A stretch of DNA of 64,000 nt from Corythucha ciliata (GCA_038030265.1 CM075938.1:22483009-22547008); one strand, 5' to 3'; positions 1 through 12,839 are shown, counted from the stretch's first letter. Numbers and translations are program-made. Notes: generated by a model from the sequence alone, not told the origin.

Positions 1-2930
1 CAACCACCACCACCACCCCCACTGCCACCCCCTACTTGCTACACCCTCACCAGCGACAAGAGCCGGTTGTATCTTCCTCTTTTTTTATGTTTTGTGGCCG
101 AGATTGGGATGCCTCTTCCCTTTCCACCGCTTTCTTTCGCACCCCGTACGTTCTCTTCTTCCTTTTTTTTTTAAACAACTCGAGGCGCGTGTTCGGTGTC
201 ACCTTTTCGGTATCGCCTACTGGGGGGGGGGGGGGAACCGGAATGAAAGAGCCGTCGTCGTCCACCCCTCTGAAAATGTCAAAGGTCCGAATAAGATGAA
301 ATAATCCTTTTTTCCAAGATTCTTCCGTGAGGGGAGGGGGAGAGTATGCCCTGACGACCGAGATTTATGCCTTTTCTCCTCCTCTTTCTCCTACATTCTA
401 CTTCCTCGAAAACACTATGCACAGTCCCACAGTGTCGTGGTCTACTCGTTTTCTCTCTTGGGGCGGAGTCTTCACCCGCCGTTTGGATCCGCCCAAGCCC
501 ACCCGCGCACCGATTCATTGGCCTCCAACACCCCTCATACACGACGATGGCGCGAAATAAAAAAAAAGCAACAAGTGCCTAAGGAGTTTTCCACCCTTCT
601 CTTTTCTTCTATTCCATTTTATCTATACTGTCACACATACCCTAAAAGAATAAAGAAAATCGGATAAAATAATATTTCATCCTTTTGTTTATGTTTTTGT
701 TGAGATTTACCCCTCACCAACCCCCTTCAATTTCATGGGTGCTGGGGGAAAGATTCTGATGTACCACGTTGTCTCTATTGGCATGAACAACGAGGGCGGG
801 AGGCCGAAAGGGGGCGATTGCCCTGTCAGTCGTTTGAATCTGGAGATCATTATAGGCGATGTTCCTTCAATATGGTTGTGACAACAATTTCTGGGTTGAA
901 TGCGTGAAGGATTAGGGAAGAATTGCCCGTTTTAGAAGGTTCTGGGACTGTATTGATAGGTGGAGGAAACGAAAATGTCTTGGCCAATTTACCAGGGGAG
1001 GTCACAATTGCTTCCAGTGCTGCTTCGACCAAGCTGGGGGCCCTCTGTCTCAAGCACCAACGTCATTCTGAGCTCGTCTATACGCAAGAGTTAAACGGTC
1101 CCTGCATTTATAGGGTCGATCACACCTTTCCTCAAAGTCAGCCTTTTGTATAGCCAGTCTTTTTCTCCTGACTCGCTCCATCCACTATCATCCCCCCCCC
1201 CACCCAAACCTCTTCGTTGGTAAAAAAGAAGGCGAAAGATTCGCGATGATACAGGGAAAGCGGTGTGGAGGTAGTGGAAACAAGCTTTTTGAAAAAGGCC
1301 ACATTTTACTTTTATGATTCTCAAGATAGTATACCTAAAGAAGACAGCCCCCCTTTTTGCACCCCCTTCCCACCCGCAGTTACAACAACCTTTCTTTAGG
1401 CTCTCTTTTACGGAAAAAGATAAAGTTCCGATTATTATATTCATTCGCCCCCTTAAAAGTTGGTTGTTGAAGCGGGGTAGGAAGCATAAAATGTACGTGC
1501 ATGTTTTCTTTTACATACTAACCAAAATAATAATAATAAAACAGACATCATCAAACAAATGTTTCCAAACTTTTTTTTTGTGTTCAGTTCAATGTCAAAG
1601 CCAAAGGTGTCAAGATAAAAAAAAGTCGAAACTTAATATGCTCTGTTATCTGTTAAATGTCAGTGTCAGATTTGGAAACAGTCGACATGGGCGATGATAA
1701 ATTAGAGTAAAGGGCTTTTTGTTTGCTGATGTAGTTTTCGAATATTCGTTATCCCGTTTTTTTTTATTGGTTTATTATACATTGAAATAGTACAATATTG
1801 ACGCACTAAAAATTATTCAATTACTATGCTTATAAGCTTAAATTGTCGGTATAATTTTTATTGGTTTCAAGAAAGAGCGTTAAACTATTGAATTGATGTA
1901 CGAGTGGCTGGTTTATTGGTAGAAAAAGACGATCGTGGATTGGTTAAAGGCAATATTGTGACAGCACAGCAGTGGACATCCCCTACCATTCGTCCTTCAC
2001 AGGTGTGAATTGACAATAAAATCCCGAGGTTGTCTATTGTTTCAATCAAGGGGAGCATTCAATAGCTGTTGAATAGCCGTCATCAAGTCTCCCTTCTATG
2101 AGAGAATAGTGTGCGTGAAGAGGTAGGGGTGGCAGTTGGCGGGAGGGTAGTGTTGGTGGTGTACGCACCCTGGAGGAGAAGGGGCTTCCTTTATGGCTAT
2201 GATCAGTAGTGAGGCGGGAGTGCGCGAATATAAGGGTGAAGAGGTTGTTGTGGGACGGATCAGCCTGCTCATGATGTTCACAGGGGGAGGGGGTGGGGGA
2301 GGGGAGAGTTTTATTGACTCTCGACCGGACTTAGTCACACTGTAAATGAATAAGAAGGCTAACGCTGTTACACGGCATGCTCGTCCTATCATTCTATTCA
2401 TTTCATACTCAACCGTGTATTTTCTCCACTTAGTATTGATACATACACGAAATGAGCATCTGGATTTCACTTGGCAATACCATCTCCTTTCAGCAGCGAT
2501 ACTACGCATTCTCACGACTCCAAAGCGCCCAGTCGAGATCAGCGTTGTTTGAGGCTCTTTTTTATCGAAGTGCGACCGCCTATGGAGTTCGAGCCAGTTT
2601 GAAAAGCACGGAGCACACACGACAGACCCGCGTTTCCCAAGGCTTTACGCGACGCTACATGAACGAAAATAGTTCCAGACATGACTGCTCCGGGCTGGAA
2701 TGAGTTTCCGGGGGGTTGGCGCGAGCGGGGCCGCCTTAATGGAAGGAACGGAGAGCCCAAGGGTGTGACGGACGGCTTGAAGGAGACACGAGACCGGAGA
2801 ATGGTGTGGTTTAGACAGCCAACCGTCCCGATTTATTTTTCTCTCTTGTGGGCGCGGACTCAGCGCTTGCCGAATCCGCCGGCGCCAAGCCATCAATATT
2901 AGCTCATACACCACACCCTGATCCAGCTGT
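1..2930. other. No gene seen
   Basis: Unique-looking AT/GC mixed sequence with pyrimidine-rich stretches and a 14-G run near 221. Short open frames occur on both strands, but none shows a domain, splice pattern or codon structure that supports a gene. Confidence 0.5.
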
Positions 2931-2935
2931 GCTCT

Positions 2936-3112
2936 TCACTTCACATCCCGTACTACGTGGGCGTTTCAGTTGGTGCGTGGTTTGTACGTGCACCGCCGGG
3001 AACGCCCATACGAAGCCGAGTGAGCCGTGTCACATCTCGGCCTCGTATAGTGAAATTGGCAGTAGTGGGATTCGACCCCAGACCCACCCCCCTCCCCCAA
3101 CCACCACGGCAC
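2936..3112 (-). mobile_element. tRNA-derived SINE, copy 1
   Basis: On the minus strand the B-box-like GGGTCGAATCC is followed by CACTATACGAGGC, GTGACACGGC, CTTCGTATGGGCGTTCCCGG, AACTGAAACGCCCACGTAGT and ACGGGATGTGAAG. The order matches the copy at 56316-56515. The A-box region is diverged and interrupted by a poly-G/C stretch. Confidence 0.75.
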
Positions 3113-3289
3113 CCATGTTGCTGCCGAAATAATTAGTTTATTCTCATGCAGCCACGCCATGAAAGCGAAAAAAGTATAATGGAGAAAATCAAGAATTATA
3201 CATAGATTCTAGGTAGGCGTTCGCAATCTGCCTTATTCTTAGACCACTGTCCTTTGCTCTCCTTAGGCAAACTTCAGGCTTCCAGTTTC

Positions 3290-4120
3290 ACGGTTTTGAG
3301 GCTTTCAAGAACCGATTTGGAGAAATTGGCTCTGTTAGGCACCAAATTCAATGGTGTCAACGGCTGCAACCGAAAAATCGAGAAATTCGCATTATGATAA
3401 GAAACACAATTACGCTAGTTTGACACTTGAAAATTCAATTTCGTGGGTCATGCTCTTCTATTCCAAAGATTCAGCACCTGAGAATTCGAATTTCACGGGT
3501 TTCACTCTTAAAAACAAAATTTTCACGGGTTTTGCAATTGAAAACCAATATTGGACGGGTTTGGCTCTTAACAAACTGATTACGAGGTGCTTGGCTCTCT
3601 CATAAAAATGCAAAATCACTTGCTCGACTATGTGATTGACACGAAATCCTCGGATTAAACGAATAAAAAACCAAATTTCACGGCTTTCGCCATTAAAAAT
3701 CGATACCGAGTGGTTGGATCAGTCAGGAAATCAAAACGGAATTTTCTGATTCGGTGCCGGAAACCCCAAACTTCATATGTGCTTCGCCCTTATTAAACCA
3801 AATTCGCGATCTCGGTTCCTCCAAATACAATTCCTCTCAGGGTGGCTTCTCCAAACCCAAATTTTCTTGGGTTTCGACTCCTGGGGGGGGGGGGGAGGAA
3901 TCACGTCGCACACCCTTCTATAAATGCAATTTGTGGATTCGGTGCCTAAAATCCCAAATTTAGCGGATGTTGCTCTTAAAGGAACACAATTTGTCTGGTT
4001 GTGATCTTTTATAAATATTTCGTTGACTCGACGCCAGAAAATCAAGATTTCATGGATTTCGCTATTTAAAACCAAAATTTCACTTATTTGGTGCCTTAAA
4101 CACCAATTTCAGAGGTGTGG
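3290..4120 (+). repeat. Degenerate array, AAAACCAAATTTCACGGG type
   Basis: About 25 diverged units of roughly 30-36 bases with the pattern TTTCACGGGTTTnGCTCTTnAAAAACCAAA. Units differ at a third or more of positions. No coding. A poly-G run at about 3883 interrupts it. Confidence 0.75.
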
Positions 4121-4319
4121 CTCTGGGGGGGACCCCTGAAATTGATATTTTGAGTTGTTGGTTTTGGTATTCTACCAAAACCACAACCATACCAAAGGAA
4201 TACCAAAGGAGGGTAGCAGAATGGGCAATGTCAGCCTCTTTCTGTCCCTGACCATCGGCGTAGCTAGCGCTCTACAGATAGAAGAGTGGGCCCCTTTTCA
4301 CTTTCTCTGATTTTCTCTG

Positions 4320-4560
4320 ATTCGTTAATAAGAGCAAAAATCGCGAAATTAGTTATTTGAATGAGAACCATCCACAAAAGTTGTTTTTCTATAAGAGTCA
4401 AAAGCCCCACGTTTGTCTTTTGAAGGAACCCACCTTGTGAAATTTGTTTTTATGCAAGCGAAACACCTGACTTTGTTTGTTTGAATGAGAACCCTCCCAG
4501 GAGAAAACCAAATTCACTAAAATGTGTGGTTTTATGAGAACCAAATCTTTTGGGAGGAAA
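4320..4560. repeat. Degenerate array, same type, reverse sense
   Basis: Units such as CGCGAAATTAGTTATTTGAA, then TGAAATTTGTTTTTATG, at about a 60-base spacing. They are likely older, partly deleted copies of the 3290 type. Confidence 0.5.
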
Positions 4561-7500
4561 TTTGGGTTTTGAAATATGTAACTCCAGAGACAAAATTGGT
4601 TTTTGGAGTATTAGTCAAATAAGTACACAAAATTTGCGGTCGCAGGCAAAAAAGACGGAACGCGGCGCGTTGACGTTGCAGAGATGATTTTTGCCGACTG
4701 CCAAGAGCGCCTAACGGCCTAATGAAAAACAATTCGTCTCGTCTGTTTGGCTCCAAAACGAAATTTTGCGGATCCGGCAAGTCAAAAGCCAATTTTCGAG
4801 CACGGCTCACCGGATTTCACACTTTAAACAAGAACGACCCTCCCACCTGTAAGATAGAACCGCTCCCAGAGTACATCAACAAGATGGCCCTTAGGGTGAC
4901 AACAACGCGACGGTTGCTCCAATCTGACTGTAGGACGGCCCAAGGGGTGGAGGATAAATTGTCAGTTGACCCGTTATTTAACGTTCTAAAGTCGCACTAT
5001 AATTTACTTTTTAGAAATAACTTTGGCCTTGGAAATTCAAGCTCTTCCGTTCGACTCATTGGAAAAGTACATAATTCGTGTCAAGGATTCGTGCACTTGA
5101 GGGGGGGGGGATTCATCTATAGCGGTAGAATAAGAAAGAATCTTTCGACTTTTCTTTATATTTTTTTCCTCCTCGGAAGACTAGAAAATGCCCTAAACAC
5201 CCCCCTACCCACCCCCTTAATAACACCATTCACCGAATAGAGCGTCTCGGTCTTCTGCTGGAGAATAGCGTTCCTGGCTGGAGGTGGAGAGTTTGAATTG
5301 TTAAATCAACAATGGATTTCAATTAAGACTTTTGGAGTGAGGGTAAAGCTCTGACACGGGATGTTCCAGTTTTAATTAAAAACCTCAGACCTGGTTGTGG
5401 TGATTTTGTGAGGGGTGAGTGAGGGCAGGGGGTGAAAAGTCACCGTTCTTCCAACCCCTTCTGAATTGAAACTGAGAAGGAAGCGGGCGATGTGGGGGAG
5501 GGGGGGAGGCGAACATCTCGTGGTGCTTTTCTTCGCAGTTGATGCAATGATGGATTTGAGGGTGTCTCCCAGTGGTTTTGAAAGCTAAAAAAGCTACCTA
5601 TTGATGAATTCAGTGAGTTTGAGGCTTTTATTTGTACTGTAAATCGAGAAAAAAGGTGATAATGAAGGGGATGAAAGTATAAGGCACCCTCCTGTGTTAC
5701 TGTGGTGGAAAAAGTTCTTTTTACTCATTTGGCGAGGAAAAGCAACGTGATAAATTGAAGTTTATTTAAAACGACTCGAGGTTTATTGAATCCCTCGGCA
5801 CCTTTTTTGTACACGTGATTTCTTCTCAATGGATAGCAACGAAGAGAGCAGGTTCAATCTCGTTATTTGCGTTTGGTGTGCCCCCGCCCACTGTCACCAG
5901 ACCAGACTCAAACCCCGAAACCCACTCTCAGCTCCGGTGACTGACGACACTATCTCATGAGGGCTGCTCGAAAGCAGCTGACATTATAGCTGAATCAGTT
6001 TGTTGAGTAGGCAAGCTCTCTCCAAGGACGCTGCTCCATCATGCAGCGTGCTATAGCGAAGGCTATGCAGGGAAGGTATACTGCTTGGGATCATAAACGC
6101 TACTGGACTTGGTAGCATGTTCAGCTTCTAGACTCTTTTTTCTGCTCACGAAGATAACAATGCCTTCTATCTCGCATAAAGAGGAAATGAACCGAAGACT
6201 GTCCTGCAGATAAAACGTTTCACTCTCTTTGTAAGTGTCGTCGCTGAGTGGTTCGCGGGGACTGTCTCTTACAGCTGCGATACGACCCCTTTAGAAAAAG
6301 CTCCGAAGCAAAGAATATAAGAGACGGAATACAAGACCGAATAATGAGAGTAATAACTTAAAAAGGATTGGGCGAAGGGAGCGAGGGGTGTATCCACGGC
6401 CGGCAATGTGCGAGTCGTGAGATAGCCACCTCGTTTGAAAATCGGTGGGAGGGGAAGCTGTGGCGAGGGATGGAGGTACGAGTATAATTTAAAATAAACG
6501 ACTTCATCTTGTTTTCATTATGCAAACCGACAGTTTAGGTCTAAACACGCAGCGAGCCTTTTTACTGATACACTCCTCCCTCGAAAACGGGGTGGTTTTA
6601 TTCATTGCCTAACTTTCCTTCCAGGGAAACCCGAAAACTCCCCTCCCCCTACCCATCTCATTTACATAAGTTTCAGTTTATTATTTCAAAATGGATTCTT
6701 GATTTTCAACGGTTCCCCTTATTCGGCCCCTTTCATCCTTTTGATCCCTTTCCCTTTTTTTGTTTTAATAAGGGCAAAAATTAACTCCAAAATATTAATT
6801 TCCCACCTCCACATTTTGTTGAATTCCTCCCTCCCGCCCATTCACCCCATGTTCCATTTTTATCGTCTCCTAAAACGTTAATTCTTTTTTACAATGCGAT
6901 TAAATAGAATAATTTACAACACGGATTTCACCCCCCCCCCCTCCCACAACGCTACAATCCTACATGCACACAAAAGTTGACTCTATTCGGCGGGACCACA
7001 TAGAGGAGGAAGGGTGAATGGCAGCTCAAAATTTCTCCTGTTTGTTTGATATTAAAGGTGTGATGAAATTCGTCGAGCCCGCATTCGAGCAAACATTAAT
7101 CGGCCTATAAATCAATGAAGGATCGACGAAAAGAACTATGAGTGTTGACGGTGGTGTGATGAGGGGGTAGATAAAAAGAGGTGGAACGGATAACTACACA
7201 ATACATGGAAAAGTGTACAAAAAGGTTGTTTGAGGGGGTGCAGTGGAGTGAGAAGAATCAAGTCCTCTTCCCTCCAGCCCATCCGGTTCATTTCAATTAT
7301 TTTCAACTTATCTATAGTATTGGAGCTGATGGATGGTGGGGCCGTAGTAAATGAAAAAGTAATTGGCACTCTCTGCGTTCCAATAATAAGAATATCTACT
7401 CAATAAAGTAATATTATGCTCCTTCCCCAGGATTTTATAAGCCCTGTAATCTCGTACTAATTAGGAATAATAACGAGTGGAAATTCGTTGGGGAAACGAA

Positions 7501-7689
7501 AATCGGTCAATCTTGACAGGCTGTGTAAAATGTCCGACTTCCCAAGATACATGATTTCATTAAATTAAAAATTAAAATATCCCCCTAGCCTAGAAGAAGA
7601 TCCCTTCTCATTCGGTTCTACTAATTGTTCTGAACAATAAAGCTCCGAAAACAGCGAGCGTACCCCCCCTCCCCGCTTGTGTGTTTGTT
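4561..7689. other. No gene seen
   Basis: A 172-codon frame at 4722-5240 has low-complexity content and no recognisable motif. The rest is unique non-coding sequence with scattered poly-C/G runs. Confidence 0.5.
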
Positions 7690-7945
7690 TGCACGATTTT
7701 CGTTTATGGAATTACACATTATGTAGTTGGAAAATGCAAGTCTCAGGAGTAAATATACTACAAGAAATTACAAGTTTCAGATAATAATTAAGCACAGGAA
7801 ATAGCAAGTTTGAGATATGAATGAATAATGAGCGTGATATTGCAGGGATAGATGCAGGAGATACATAGCCATGAAATTAAGTCTCCGGGGCAATTATAGC
7901 CACAAAATTGAAGCTTCAGGGCTAAATAGCCACGAAAGTGCAACA
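7690..7945 (-). repeat. Degenerate array, CACGAAATTGCAAGTCTC type
   Basis: About seven units of roughly 32 bases such as AGCCATGAAATTAAGTCTCC and AGCCACAAAATTGAAGCTTC. They are the reverse sense of the 32470 array. Confidence 0.65.
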
Positions 7946-8174
7946 TCCATGCAAGCGCAGCGCTGCAGCCGTGGCATCGTGAGTTTCGTCGGGACGTCTC
8001 GAGATGATCAGGTCATATTTTCCGTTTCCGGCAAGAAAGCCTCTAAGGGGCCATTCGCGCCGGAAATAGACCGTTTGGGGGGGGGGGGTTAGACGGTTAT
8101 CCTCGACCCTCGAGGTGCATTGTGTAAAATTGAGAAAAAGCACTCTAATTCCCAGTTTTGTTAGGCCACTATAC

Positions 8175-10168
8175 AGGGTGTCCAATAACGAGATGCTCAG
8201 AGAAAAACCTGAGTTTAAGGCCATCATTTGGGACCAAAATGCCTATGTGACATTTTTAAAAATTCCTTTTAGTTTTCTCATAATCGTCCATTTTACGTTA
8301 TTTTGGCTTGTTACTTCTTTTTTTAGAAATGTGCTTGTTGCAAGCCTCGTAATTCTTGCAAACCCAAAACTAAGGAGCTCGTTGGAAAGAGCACAAAATT
8401 TTCTTACAGAATAGCTCACTTAAATCATGATTAAACTACATTTATTTGGCATGACAGAAGCTCAAACGGAAACAAACTCCATTTTTCAAAAATTTGGAAA
8501 ATTCCGGACGTTATTTTCTAAACTTTCTTAAATTGTCGACTATTATTTTTACCGCTGGAAAAACTTCCTAATTTAGTGAGCTTTCGAATGATCTATTCAC
8601 TTTTTGATATTCGTCGATTTTGGTAGGAGAAATTAGGCAAAATGTCTGAAAAACCTCAGGTGACACGAGCAAAATGGGTTTCATGAGACTTATTTTTTTC
8701 GCGTGTTTTTTCACTGAAATTGGTTTTCAACAGGAACAACGATCTGAAAACGACTAAGGGTATGTTTAAGTAGAACCGGTGACCAGAGAGGAGAGCGCCT
8801 CTAGGCCACAAGCCCGGATAATATCGGCGAGCAACAAGCTGAGAAGAAACCCCGCGGAGCTCCAACCGGCTACGAATGCAGTTGGACGAAGAGCGGAATT
8901 GTGTCTTCCGGAGCATGGAGGACACTTCGAGCAGCTGCAGAGAGAAAGAGGGTTTCTTTCTTTTATTATTTTTAATATTATTATTATCACCGTTGTCATA
9001 TTTTGTGGTTAGTAGTCTCCAGATTTACTTTTTCTTTATTAATACACGAATTGATTTGTTTCTTTCTTTTAATTTGTTCTTCTTATATCTCTAAATTGCT
9101 AGGAGAAGCGCTTAAACTACGAGGGTTAGTGGATAAAGCATGCATAAAGCTGTAGCCGTACGAGCCTACATTGTCTGACTTCTCTCGTTGAGGTTCGTCA
9201 AAAACGGACCGGTTTCAGCTGCTCGCCACGAGTTTCAGTCAAACGCTGAAGATGGCGAATAGCAGAAACCGGTCCGTTTTTGACGAACCTCAACGATGGA
9301 AGACAGATGTAGGCTTCTACGGCTACAGCTTTATGCATGCTTAATTACATATTTCGTTAATCTTGCCCCCCTCTTCATTACTGACTCAAGAAAGCTTGGA
9401 TAACATAAATTACCTTTATTTCCCCTTAGGGTATGTTTATGTAAGAGCGGTGAATAAAGAGGAGAGCTGCGAGGAGTGTGTAGCAGAGAAAAATGTCATG
9501 TTAGTTCCGGCGCAGTTTTTAGGGCCACTTTCTTGCCTAGAGGCGCTCTCCTCTTTGGTCACCGGTTCTACATAAACATACATAGTCGTTTTCAGATCGT
9601 TGTTCCTGTTGAAAACCAATTTCAGTGAAAAGACACCCGAAAAAAATATGTCTCATGTAGGTAACTCATTTTGCACGTGTCGCCTGAGGTTTTTCAGACA
9701 TTTTGCCTAATTACTCCTACCAAAATGGACGAATATCAAAAAGTGAATAGATCATTCGAAAGCTCACTAAATTAGGAAGTTTTTCCAGCGGTAAAAATAA
9801 TAGTCGACAATTTAGGAAAGTTTAGAAAATCACGTCCGGAATTTTCCAAATTTTTGAAAAATGGAGTTTGTTTCCGTTTGAGCTTCTGTCATGCCCAATA
9901 AATGTGGTTTAATAATGATTTAAATGAACTATTCTGTAAGAAAATTTTGTGCTCTTTCCAACGAGCTCCTTAGTTTTGGGTTTGCAAGAATTACGAGGCT
10001 TGCAACATGCACATTTCGAAAAAAAGAAGCAACAAGCCAAAATAACGTATAATGGACGATTCTGAGAAAACTAAAAGGAATTTTTAAAAATGTCACATAG
10101 GCATTTTGGTCCCAAATGACGGCCCCAAACTCAGGTTTTTCTCTGAGCATCTCGTTATTGGACACCCT
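8175..10168. mobile_element. Foldback element, 1994 bases, ATAC target duplication
   Basis: The two arms, roughly 8175-8960 and 9420-10168, are inverted copies of each other. They start AGGGTGTCCAATAACGAG and end CTCGTTATTGGACACCCT. Direct ATAC lies on both sides (8171-8174 and 10169-10172). Each arm contains a matching open stretch ending LERAQNFLTE, but this reflects arm identity rather than proven coding. The middle holds a separate hairpin element at 9138-9340 and a second inverted pair (GTATGTTTA...CACCGGTTCTAC). Confidence 0.85.
9138..9340. mobile_element. Hairpin MITE, copy 1, nested in the foldback element
   Basis: Begins GCATGCATAAAGCTGTAGCC and ends as its inverse. The whole 203 bases fold on themselves, including AAAACGGACCGGTTTC against GAAACCGGTCCGTTTT. 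CGCTTAAACTACGAGGGTTA lies just left of it, and the same bases lie left of the 22602 copy, so the true left end may be about 25 bases further out. Confidence 0.85.
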
Positions 10169-10439
10169 ATACGTGGCTGCAGAAATTGAGAAAGCGGGCT
10201 AATATAGCCCGTTAAGAAGAACATGAACCCGCGGCCAGCGCTCGCTCATTCGATTACTTGCAACTTATCTTCCCTCTACTTTCATCGCCGAATTGGTTGT
10301 CCCACTGTTCACGAAAGATAAGTGTTATTATCAACCCGAAGTTCCATGGAGGGGGGACAGCAATAAAACATAATAGCTAGAGGGGCTGATCATATAGGAG
10401 GGCGAGGTCCACGTTCAACTTGACGGGCTATAGTATGCT

Positions 10440-10690
10440 GTTTTGCGGCAACTCCGCGGCAAAAATTGGCAAAAAGCACCCATTTGCCGCTAAAATTGAG
10501 CAAAACACAGCAATTTGTGGTATGTGGAGGCCTCCTCGCGGGTTAATTAAGAAAAATCGTTATTTGCTATTCTGGAAGCTATTGACTACTGAACTAGAGA
10601 AATAGTACTATAGCTCGCGGCTTCTAGGGCCAACTTCGTTGCTTAAATAGATAAAAATCGTCAATTCCCGTAGATTCACAGGCGGCTCAT
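10440..10690. repeat. Degenerate array, GCTAAAATTGAG type
   Basis: Units such as GCGGCAAAAATTGGCAAAAA, then GCCGCTAAAATTGAGCAAAA, with a roughly 30-base period. It is the reverse sense of the 55000 array. Confidence 0.6.
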
Positions 10691-10749
10691 ATTGAGAAAG
10701 TGCATCTCTTGGGGCAAGTCAATGGCTAAGTTTGCGAGTGCTATTTAGC

Positions 10750-10840
10750 ACTTTCAGTTTTACTTCCTTACGCTGAAGATATCGAGCAGCCGAAACCGGT
10801 TCGTTTTCGACGCACCTCAATGAGAGAAGACTGGCAACGT
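10750..10840. mobile_element. Hairpin MITE, partial copy 3
   Basis: TTACTTCCTTACGCTGAAGA, then AAACCGGTTCGTTTTCGACG, matches the centre and one arm of the copies at 9138 and 22602. The outer parts are lost. Confidence 0.7.
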
Positions 10841-11494
10841 TTCTGATACAAAATGCAATTGTAATCGTGATTAGTTGTTGATCGGCGTTGGTGAAAACGG
10901 GCCTATAAGTATTGATTGTGAAATCCGGTATGAGCCGTGTGGTTTTTTCGCTATCATTTTCTGATGATTCACAGACACAGAACTAAAATAGAGATAAAAA
11001 TCGCCGTTCATCACCACTATTAGAGCCCCGACAGACGAAGGGGCGTGGACCTGAGTCACTGAACCTGTCCCGAGTGGCGCGTTCCGGTCGACTGTCAGCC
11101 ACTTGACAAGCGACCCTGAGTTGCGCTTTCAGGGCCTCAAACCATGCCAATCAAACACAATTTTATGGAAAGCAGAGTGATGTATGGGCGAGCCTTGCCA
11201 AAAGTTCTGCTGCAGTCAGCGTTATTTGGTTTTTCCTCCCAAAAATGTGTGTTGTTTCCCTAATCCCTTATAGAGATTACCTCAATATCAATTCCAAGGG
11301 GGGGGGGGCAACTTGACCTCCTCCCCCAGAAGTAGCCTTCGCTACGGCTCAGCATGAAACATGATGAACCTGTTGGTATAACAGTATAAACGGTAACTTT
11401 CTACTGATATAGATCGGTTCCTGCAACCGACATCAAAATTGTGTTTCGGTAGGATCAACCGTAAGGCCCACCGCAAATTGAGCCCACGCGTGGG

Positions 11495-12687
11495 CAGGAG
11501 CGGACCCAGAGGGAGGGGTTGGGGCAATCGCCCCCCTCCTAAGACACCGACAAAAAATAGCTGGCGGGGCAGTATAGCCGGAGAAAAAAACTTGATTTCT
11601 TATTACTTCCTCCTTATTGTCTCCTTGCTGTATGCGTTCCTTTAATCATAAAAATAGGGTTTAATGTTGGGTTTTATGATCATCATTGCATATATGGAAA
11701 GTACGGAATGTTTCACCCTGGAGACCCCACGAAATGGGAAATTCCATTGTGAGGCGCGGTCTTCCAGAGAGAGCTCGGAAATTCAGAGAGTTTTAGGCGT
11801 CCCAAATTTCCTAGGGGCAGAGAGGGCAGTTGTGGTTCCTTGGGGCCTGATCACTTATGAAAACGTTTTGTTTCAAACACAGCAGCGTACCCTATAATGA
11901 ACTGCGGGAAAGGGTTATGACAGAATTTATGGATTACGATTATTTTCCACGCATGCCTATTTTACGCAGAAATGTTTTCTTCTTCCATATCAACTGCATT
12001 TGCAGATTTTTCCCGACTGTTCGCTTGAGAAACCTAGAAAATCTCCAATCCCCATTTCGACCTAAAACGGATCTTGTCAGTTCTGGTGACTTGGTCAGTC
12101 AGATCCTCCCTGGCCCTAGCTCGGTTTTTAGCTATAATGTAGGTTGCGAGCCGGGGGGGCGATCCATGTCGTCTCAATATAGCCGGGCTGATGAGACCAT
12201 GAGTGAAGTCAAAAGGAGACTGGACAGTACCTTTGCTTTTGATACAAATTTCAGAGAGAGAGAAACCACCCAGTCCTATACTTTCATACCTCTCTGCCTG
12301 CGCGCGCGCCTTCGAGCCAAGTAACCCTGTGGTCTGAAGGTTTGGGATCGAAAAACACTGGACCGCATTAAACGACACCTTGACATTCTCAATTCTCCTA
12401 CATTTTGAGTGAGGTCGAGTGACAGGAATTTATAAGCGAAGTGTAGTGCCGCGTCCTCTCCGTAAACATATGTTTCAATTCAAAGAGGACGGGTGGAAAA
12501 AACGTACACCACACTAGTGTATTACAATGAATGGAAAACGCCATATATGTTTGGTTTTTGACTGAAATTTTCACTGATCGTGAGAGATGAAATTATTGGA
12601 CTTATTTCGCGGATGTGACGAGTATGATAATAGGTTGGAGGTGGGGGGATTCGCCCCTCCCAAGGAAGCTTGCTGGGTCCGCGCCTG
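11495..12687. mobile_element. Non-autonomous hAT-type element, 1193 bases
   Basis: The ends are CAGGAGCGGACCCAG on the left and CTGGGTCCGCGCCTG on the right (14 of 15 inverted match), with further weaker similarity inward. The flanking 8-mers are CGCGTGGG and CACGTGGG, a 7/8 match, as expected for an old hAT target duplication. An open frame of 155 codons at 11857-12324 lies inside, but it resembles no transposase and is not called a gene. Confidence 0.65.
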
Positions 12688-12773
12688 CACGTGGGTCACC
12701 CAAGCTCAAAAAACAGTTGAAAATGTATAGTCTTTTAACTGTTTTTTCGCTTGGGTGACCCACGCGCAGGCGC
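12681..12773. repeat. 93-base palindrome abutting the hAT element
   Basis: GCGCCTGCACGTGGGTCACC at the left pairs with its near inverse at the right (GGGTGACCCACGCGCAGGCGC). The arms continue through AAGC/GCTT and AAAAAACAGTT/AACTGTTTTTT to a small AT-rich loop. Its right end is also a hAT-like terminus (CAGGCGCGTAGCCACGG from 12767). Confidence 0.8.
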
Positions 12774-12839
12774 GTAGCCACGGGGGGGTCCAAAGGGTCC
12801 GGACCCCCCTCCCCCCCGAAATTTCAGATTTATTTCCCT

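Noticed and set aside
2096..2620. 174-codon minus-strand frame
   Set aside because: No domain. It includes proline runs from a poly-C/G tract.
4722..5240. 172-codon plus-strand frame
   Set aside because: No domain or splice context. It crosses a poly-G run.
8115..8414. 99-codon host gene
   Set aside because: Its frame lies in one arm of a foldback element and is mirrored in the other arm (9929-10165).
11857..12324. 155-codon plus-strand frame inside the hAT-type element
   Set aside because: No recognisable domain, mixed low-complexity content, and an overlapping 114-codon frame on the other strand.
12767..12830. A third complete hAT element starting here
   Set aside because: No matching right terminus or target duplication could be found downstream.
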